Part shown: piece after piece, positions 5,673 through 9,764 of the stretch
Layout: every line of letters starts with the position of its first letter
Position numbering within the stretch: position 1 is the first letter of the stretch
Assembly: GCA_934294965.1 (NCBI GenBank)
Contig: CAKRAM010000083.1
Span: 1-9,764, forward strand
Reading direction: 5' to 3'
Length of the DNA stretch: 9,764 nucleotides
From: an uncultured Clostridia bacterium
GTDB lineage: Bacteria; Bacillota; Clostridia; Christensenellales; CAG-314
Program-made: the position numbers and the translations under genes
The notes under the pieces: model-generated
Database searches by the model: none
Seen by the model: only the letters and a program-made list of their open reading frames with translations
What the model was told of the DNA's origin: nothing

Positions 5673-7562
5673 TTACTGTGCGCTAGGCGTTTCGGACGGC
5701 TGTTCGGAAGCAGCCGCTTCGGTTTTATCCATTGCGGCAATAACTTCTTCGGCGGATTTGCCTTGCATAAGCATTTCCACTTCTTCCGTGTGGATTGTTT
5801 CCTTTTCGAACAACACTTTTGCCATTGTGTGCAAAATGCTTTCTCTTTCCGAAAGCAACTCGGTTGCGCGTTTGTGACAAGCCGTGACGATTTTGTTAAC
5901 TTCTTCGTCGATGGTGTCGGCAATTTCGTTGGAATAGCCTTTTTCCGTTTGATAGTTTTTGCCGACGAAAATTTCGCCGTCGCTACCATAGAAGAGAGGT
6001 CCGATTTTGTCGCTCATACCCCATTCGGTAACCATGCGTTTCGCCGTTTGCGTAAGTTGACGAATATCTCCACTTGCGCCCGTGCTGACGTTTTTGATGA
6101 TAAGTTCTTCGGCAACTCTGCCGCCCAAAGTCATGGTAATTTGGTCCAGCAATTGTTGCTTTGTTACGTGGTCGTTGTCGTTTTCCGGAAGCGTCATCGT
6201 GTAGCCTGCAGCCATTCCGCGAGGAATGATTGTAACTTCGTGAACGGGATCGCAGTATTTTAGGCAACTTGCCAAAATTGCGTGTCCGGATTCGTGGTAG
6301 GCGGTGATTCGTTTGTCCGGTTCGGTAACAAGACGGGATTTCTTTTGCGGTCCCATAACGACTTTGTTGATGCCTTCGTTTACGTCTTCCATGGTGATAA
6401 CTTTTCTACCGGCGCGTGCCGCCAAAATTGCCGCTTCGTTAAGAAGGTTGGCAAGGTCGGCACCTGTGAATCCTGCCGTGATTCTTGCAACGGTACGGAA
6501 GTTTACGTCCGGGCCGATGGGTTTTTGACGAGCGTGAACTTTCAAAATGGCTTCTCTTCCGCGTACGTCCGGGCGACTTACGTAAACCTGACGGTCAAAA
6601 CGTCCGGGACGCATAAGTGCCGGGTCCAAAATGTCCGCACGGTTGGTTGCAGCCATAATGATGATGTTTGTGCTTGTGTCGAAACCGTCCATTTCCACCA
6701 ATAATTGGTTCAACGTTTGTTCGCGTTCGTCGTTTCCGCCACCCAAACCTGCGCCGCGTTGACGACCTACCGCGTCGATTTCGTCTATGAAGATAATGCA
6801 GGGCATGTTGCGTTTTGCTTGGTCAAACAAATCCCTGACGCGGCTTGCGCCCACGCCAACAAACATTTCCACAAAGTCAGAACCGCTCATGGAGAAGAAC
6901 GGCACGCCTGCTTCGCCTGCGACGGCTTTTGCAAACAACGTTTTACCCGTTCCCGGAGGACCTACCAGCAAAACGCCTTTGGGAACGCGTGCACCCATTT
7001 CGTTGAATTTTTTGGGATCTTTCAAAAATTCCACGATTTCCTGCAATTCTTCTTTTTCTTCTTCGGCACCTGCCACGTCGGAAAAGCGAACTTTTATGTC
7101 CTTGACCATCTTTGCGCGTGATCTGCCAAAGTCCATGTTTTGGTTATTTTGACGCGCGATGGAACGGAACATAATAACAGCCATGCCCACAAGCAACAAA
7201 ATCCACAAAACGGGCATAATGTAGTCCGTCCAACTTGTTGCGTTGGGATCGGTTACGGTGTAGGCGTTGCCTTCCAAAAGTTTTGCGTTTGCCGTGCCGT
7301 TTTCCATTGCTTGCAGCACGAACGAATTAAATTCGTTTCGATCTGCCGTAACGAAGGAATACACCGCGCCGTTTTCGTCTTTACAGGTAACCTTGTATAT
7401 ATTAAGGTTAATTTCCACGAATTTGCCGATGTTTTTCCTAAACGTATATTCGCTTATTTTCGTCGCGCGGTTGCCCAGCATTTGGAACATAACCGCAAAT
7501 ATAGCTACCAGCGCCACTACGGCGACTAGGGTAAGTATCAAACGTTTGTTTTTTTGATTCAA
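5673..7562 (-). CDS. ftsH: ATP-dependent zinc metalloprotease FtsH
   Basis: Membrane-anchored AAA+ protease that extracts and degrades misfolded membrane proteins and selected regulators; works as a hexamer. The 629-residue product shows TM1 at about 8-29, an extracytoplasmic domain at about 32-112 and TM2 at about 114-132. The AAA domain follows: Walker A GPPGTGKT (201-208), pore loop MFVGVG (233-238), Walker B IIFIDE (256-261) and the second region of homology with arginine fingers Arg318 and Arg321. The M41 protease has HESGH (423-427; His423 and His427 as zinc ligands, Glu424 catalytic) and a predicted third ligand Asp499 (GASGDI). The tail is Ala/Glu/Ser-rich. It starts at TTG, chosen because AAAGGAG lies 8 bases upstream and the next in-frame ATG, at residue 25, would remove most of TM1. 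It is monocistronic, with its own promoter and terminator. Confidence 0.98.
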   Translation of the reverse strand: MNQKNKRLILTLVAVVALVAIFAVMFQMLGNRATKISEYTFRKNIGKFVEINLNIYKVTCKDENGAVYSFVTADRNEFNSFVLQAMENGTANAKLLEGNAYTVTDPNATSWTDYIMPVLWILLLVGMAVIMFRSIARQNNQNMDFGRSRAKMVKDIKVRFSDVAGAEEEKEELQEIVEFLKDPKKFNEMGARVPKGVLLVGPPGTGKTLFAKAVAGEAGVPFFSMSGSDFVEMFVGVGASRVRDLFDQAKRNMPCIIFIDEIDAVGRQRGAGLGGGNDEREQTLNQLLVEMDGFDTSTNIIIMAATNRADILDPALMRPGRFDRQVYVSRPDVRGREAILKVHARQKPIGPDVNFRTVARITAGFTGADLANLLNEAAILAARAGRKVITMEDVNEGINKVVMGPQKKSRLVTEPDKRITAYHESGHAILASCLKYCDPVHEVTIIPRGMAAGYTMTLPENDNDHVTKQQLLDQITMTLGGRVAEELIIKNVSTGASGDIRQLTQTAKRMVTEWGMSDKIGPLFYGSDGEIFVGKNYQTEKGYSNEIADTIDEEVNKIVTACHKRATELLSERESILHTMAKVLFEKETIHTEEVEMLMQGKSAEEVIAAMDKTEAAASEQPSETPSAQ

Positions 7563-7569
7563 TTTGTTC

Positions 7570-7579
7570 TCTCCTTTGT
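7570..7579 (-). promoter_or_regulatory. Ribosome binding site fixing the TTG start of ftsH
   Basis: ACAAAGGAGA on the minus strand, with GGAG 8 bases before TTG at 7562. It is identical to the sites of dut and GH2, which supports TTG as the true initiator. Confidence 0.85.
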
Positions 7580-7635
7580 TGCAACGAATTTATCTTTGCG
7601 ATTTTTCATTTGCGCCGCAAACTTGCTTACAAAGT

Positions 7636-7665
7636 ATTGTATCACAAGCGGTCGGCGAATGTCAA
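7636..7665 (-). promoter_or_regulatory. Predicted sigma-A promoter of ftsH
   Basis: On the minus strand, a perfect -35 TTGACA (7660-7665), an 18-base spacer and -10 TACAAT (7636-7641) preceded by TGA, an extended -10. This is the strongest promoter in the window. Transcription would start near 7629, giving a leader of about 66 bases. Confidence 0.8.
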
Positions 7666-8069
7666 ATTCCGCGCGCCGTAAAAATAATAATACGCAGAAA
7701 TATAGGAAGTTGCAAACTTTCTTGCAATGGTTTGCGGCTTCTACGCTTTACATACTCGAAGTGTAAAAACGCTGGTTTTTGCCAACACGCAAGTGTTTGA
7801 AAGATTTTGCCGACCGGCAAAAAGACTTACTTCATATAGTATATGATAATAGTATCGGCATAACGGAAAAATAAATTCCGCAGCAATACCGAAACGATTA
7901 TCTTCATACAAAATTACGGCGTGAATAGTTTTGACGAATTTATTATAGTTGTACAAACTTTAATTATCCTTAAACGCCGTTTTAACGAAAAATTATTTGG
8001 GATTTCGTTTCTCGCCGCCAATTACATCTAAAACGCGACTTTTTTGCCTTTTTCCCGAACGCTCACATG

Positions 8070-8091
8070 CAAAGCGTAGAGAACCGCTTTG
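8070..8091 (+). repeat. Perfect 7-bp stem-loop
   Basis: CAAAGCG, an 8-base loop, CGCTTTG. It immediately precedes repeat copy B. No T-run follows, so it is not a terminator. It may mark the edge of the structured interval. Confidence 0.5.
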
Positions 8092-8167
8092 TTAGGCAGT
8101 TTCGATTCGAGCCTTTCGTGACTAAATGCAAACCCAAGCGCCGCATTATATTGTTATCGTTGCTTGC
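8092..8167 (-). repeat. 76-bp intergenic repeat, copy B
   Basis: Partner of 5536-5611 (57 of 76 bases identical, ungapped). On the minus strand it reads TASNDNN, then RRL, then VTKGSN, like copy A, but the frame runs on through RNCLT instead of stopping. Of the 16 differences inside the shared frame, 8 fall at third codon positions. That is a weak hint of a formerly coding origin. It sits upstream of the ftsH promoter. Confidence 0.65.
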
Positions 8168-8336
8168 AGTCCGGTCAACTGCAGCATCGCAACGCTGTCT
8201 AGTCCGGCAACACTTTGGCGCGCTTACAACTGCGATGCACTTTGTGTGACGGTAAGCAGTAAATGTGCAAGGGTGTTTTTCAAAACATCGTTGCAACGCT
8301 ACGGAACAAGATTGTTCTAAAATGAAACTTTTGTTT

Positions 8337-8376
8337 TTGGTCACACGAAGCGAGGTAGGTCAAATCGAAACTACTT
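8337..8376 (+). repeat. Possible third, inverted and diverged repeat copy
   Basis: The plus strand here reads GTCAC...CGAA...AATCGAAACT, resembling the reverse complement of copy B (GTCACGAA...AATCGAAACT, a shared 10-mer) and, less closely, copy A. The alignment needs gaps. The plus frame reads LVTR against LVTK in copy B. With copy B it forms a loose inverted pair about 250 bp apart. Confidence 0.35.
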
Positions 8377-8405
8377 GGACAGTAGGACGTGCATTTGAAC
8401 CTACT
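8353..8405 (+). repeat. Two-tier hairpin
   Basis: The outer arms GTAGGTCAAAT (8355-8365) and ATTTGAACCTAC (8393-8404) pair over 11 bp with a single bulged base. Inside is a second stem CTACT-TGGAC-AGTAG (8371-8385). A G-T wobble extends the outer stem on the plus strand. No terminator T-run follows. Confidence 0.55.
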
Positions 8406-8558
8406 GCAAAAACATGTAGCACTTCCGTCAAAAAACATCAATGGTTATCGGCAGTAGTCTGAATAAACGATTATAATACTTTCATTTTACGTCGACGGCA
8501 TGGAGTGCTTTAACGCCTTTGCGACTAATGCTGAATGATTGTTTTTGCAAGGCAACCG

Positions 8559-8584
8559 ACCGTGGTACGCGCACGTACTATGGT
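8559..8584 (+). repeat. 11-bp stem-loop with two G-U pairs on the plus strand
   Basis: ACCGTGGTACG, loop CGCA, CGTACTATGGT. All 11 positions pair on the plus strand if G-U is allowed at 8564/8579 and 8562/8581. On the minus strand those two become C-A mismatches, which suggests that any RNA made here is plus-sense. Confidence 0.5.
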
Positions 8585-8646
8585 GGAATTTGACACAGCA
8601 AAAAGGATCTACTGCAAAAACAGTTTGCGGCAATGAATGAAATTCC
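8585..8646 (+). repeat. Inverted repeat enclosing a small hairpin, beside the yyaC 3' end
   Basis: GGAATTT (8585-8591) and AAATTCC (8640-8646) are perfect complements enclosing ACTG-CAAAAA-CAGT (8611-8624). The interval contains CTACTGCAAAAACA (8609-8622), an exact direct repeat of 8401-8414. The outer arm lies 10 bases past the yyaC stop. Confidence 0.4.
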
Positions 8647-8656
8647 TTCAAATTGT

Positions 8657-9187
8657 TTACGCTTGTTGCAGTGAGGAACAAAGGTTGTCTTCTGTGGCAA
8701 AAACGATTGCCGAAACGATAAATTCGGCAATTTTGTTGACGAGTTTCTCTTTCTCCGCCGCCGTTGTGTAGAAATCCGCCATGCCGCGCTCTCCCACAAT
8801 GCCGACAATGCTAACGTCCCCTATTTGCGGCAGGTTTTTGTTTGTTGCCGCCCCGGGGAGCAAGCCTTCGGATGAAACCTGCACTGTGCCTATTTGTTCG
8901 TGCGCGCCTACGGCGGCATCTATGACCACTATTTGTTTATGCGGATGCAACGCGCGAATAATTTGGTATGAAGCGCACAGGTTTTCCGCCGTGATGTTAC
9001 TGTTGACCAATCCGTAGACGAATTGCGGCGTTTTCATTCGGTCGTTAAGCAGTGTTCCCACGCGCGGACCGAGGCTGTCGGAGAACACTTTTTCCGTGCC
9101 TATGCACATAAATACGGGCAAGGACAGCATTCTTTTTAGGCATTGCGCCATTTTGTCGCTTTGAGATTCGACGTTAAATTCAAACAT
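8657..9187 (-). CDS. yyaC: YyaC-like spore protease family protein (DUF1256)
   Basis: Member of the DUF1256/YyaC family, related to the germination protease GPR that degrades small acid-soluble spore proteins; found in spore-forming Bacillota, with a poorly defined function. The 176-residue product has CIGTEKVFSDSLGPRVG (28-44), YGLVN (58-62), VVIDAAVG (87-94), GLLPGAATNKNLPQIGD (108-124) and SIVGIVG (126-132). Asp38 (before SLGP) and Asp90 (in IDA) align by pattern with the two aspartates thought to be catalytic in GPR; that equivalence is my inference. The usual IGTD reads IGTE here. No signal peptide. The ATG at 9187 follows AAAGGAG by 5 bases; an in-frame ATG at 9220 is rejected because it lies upstream of that site. 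It is monocistronic. Confidence 0.85.
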   Translation of the reverse strand: MFEFNVESQSDKMAQCLKRMLSLPVFMCIGTEKVFSDSLGPRVGTLLNDRMKTPQFVYGLVNSNITAENLCASYQIIRALHPHKQIVVIDAAVGAHEQIGTVQVSSEGLLPGAATNKNLPQIGDVSIVGIVGERGMADFYTTAAEKEKLVNKIAEFIVSAIVFATEDNLCSSLQQA

Positions 9188-9475
9188 AAATTCTCCTTTT
9201 TTTGGGGGAAACAAGGCCACACCGTAATGAATTTTTGCAAAATGCTAGGCAAAAAAATCGGTGTCGGTATGGCTTTTGCGGAGCGCACGTGTTTCCGTAT
9301 AAGATTTTTAGAGAGTATTGACTATAATATAGGCAAATATCATTGCAAATCTCAGTGGTATTCGCTAAATTTGAATACTTTTGTCGAAACGGCAATTTTA
9401 GCCATAAAAACGGCAAATACAAAACCAATAATTACGTAAAACGGCGGCTCAATACTTTATTTTTGTGCGTTTTTG
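9188..9475. other. yyaC leader and upstream region
   Basis: This stretch holds the yyaC ribosome binding site, a leader of about 125 bases and the predicted promoter at 9321-9348. I see no gene on either strand; the frames here lack ribosome binding sites and recognisable domains. Confidence 0.5.
9321..9348 (-). promoter_or_regulatory. Predicted promoter of yyaC
   Basis: On the minus strand, -35 TTGCAA (9343-9348, 4 of 6), a 16-base spacer and -10 TATAGT (9321-9326, 5 of 6). This is a sigma-A-like pattern; I do not see a good sigma-F/G or sigma-E sporulation pattern, which would be expected if expression were sporulation-specific. Confidence 0.4.
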
Positions 9476-9484
9476 TGTTATAAT
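9476..9484 (+). promoter_or_regulatory. Plus-strand extended -10 element
   Basis: TGTTATAAT is a perfect TATAAT with an upstream TG, but the -35 position (TTTATT, 9456-9461) is weak. Transcription would start near 9491 and run off the right edge, so the product, coding or not, may lie mostly outside the window. Confidence 0.45.
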
Positions 9485-9764
9485 AATACAAATTTTGATG
9501 GCAAATAATTTGCACGGTGGCAAAATCCTTCAAATTTTTGCGGTTTGGCTTTTATAGTGTGTTGTAACACTTGTTTCGGTATGTGCAAAAACATACTATA
9601 GATTTGAATGGCAAATCTTTGTTTGTCGGCAAATATATCAAACTCGGGGCGAATGTTTCGCAAAAGCTTGCGTGCGGTTTTTGCACTTCGAGTTTGGAAA
9701 AAGCGGCGTTTTTGCTTGTGCGCTTTGCACGATTTGGGCAAAACTACGGAAAAAAATATGCGAG
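9485..9764 (+). other. Right-edge stretch with hairpins and undecided open frames
   Basis: Downstream of the plus-strand -10 lie GCAAAT-A-ATTTGC (9501-9513), GCAAAA/TTTTGC (9520-9541) and TATAGTGTGT / ACATACTATA (9553-9562 with 9591-9600, one G-T pair). A 19-codon ATG frame runs from 9498 to 9557. Two frames are open to the edge: one from ATG 9608 (MANLCLSANIS...) and one from 9568 without ATG, reading DLNGKSLFVGKYIKLGANVS in its middle. The second has codon choice like the real genes but no ribosome binding site or ATG. Neither can be called a gene from this window. Confidence 0.35.

Larger units (their letters stand above)
7700..8656. other. Long non-coding interval upstream of ftsH, hairpin-rich, with repeat copies
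   Basis: No ORF here has a good ribosome binding site or a recognisable family. Short frames at 8063-8344 (minus) and 8265-8462 (plus) correspond to the repeats rather than to genes. Visible structure includes a palindrome CATATA-G-TATATG (7833-7845), an inverted repeat TTTTGCC-GACC-GGCAAAA (7805-7822, wrong polarity for a terminator), repeat copy B (8092-8167), a possible inverted copy (8337-8376) and a run of stem-loops from 8070 to 8646. The interval could be a decayed mobile element, a family of interspersed repeats, or an unannotated RNA. Confidence 0.6.

Noticed and set aside
7805..7822. TTTTGCC-GACC-GGCAAAA as a terminator
   Set aside because: The T and A runs are on the wrong sides for either strand; it is only a short palindrome.
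8092..8125. tRNA T-arm-like TTCGATTC in repeat copy B
   Set aside because: No acceptor, D or anticodon arms can be built around it on either strand.
1..9764. CRISPR array, transposase, toxin-antitoxin or defence module
   Set aside because: There are no regularly spaced repeats and no recognisable protein of these classes on either strand.

Overview
The window is a piece of bacterial chromosome, most likely from an endospore-forming Bacillota (Clostridia-like) lineage. The evidence is a YyaC/DUF1256 spore-protease-like gene, a clostridial-style dUTPase, strong AAAGGAG ribosome binding sites, a TTG start codon, sigma-A-like promoters and moderately AT-rich DNA. I cannot name a genus. Almost all coding is on the minus strand and is housekeeping.

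Reading left to right. 1-215 is the 3' end of a plus-strand gene with an acidic Glu/Gln/Ser-rich tail, closed by a strong hairpin terminator (292-326). 216-650 is non-coding. 651-3343 is a tight minus-strand operon dut - GH2 glycosidase - tadA: the GH2 ribosome binding site lies inside the last dut codons, and GH2 and tadA overlap by ATGA. A promoter sits about 150 bases upstream of dut, and the leader carries a perfect 9-bp hairpin. 3620-5437 is uvrC with its own extended -10 promoter. 5673-7562 is ftsH, starting at TTG, with a near-consensus promoter upstream and a textbook terminator downstream. 7700-8656 is about 1 kb with no convincing gene, rich in inverted repeats. 8657-9187 is the yyaC-like gene. 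9188-9764 is mostly non-coding, with a plus-strand promoter and hairpins near the right edge.

The genes cover nucleotide pool cleaning (dut), tRNA wobble editing (tadA), excision repair (uvrC), membrane proteolysis (ftsH), sugar cleavage (GH2) and a sporulation-associated putative protease (yyaC). They do not form one pathway. The least explained material is in the intergenic spaces: a 76-bp repeat present both in the ftsH-uvrC gap and upstream of ftsH (75% identical by hand count), a possible third inverted copy, and a hairpin-dense stretch at 8070-8646 where G-U pairs favour a plus-strand RNA. I found no CRISPR array, rRNA, convincing tRNA, transposase or defence system.
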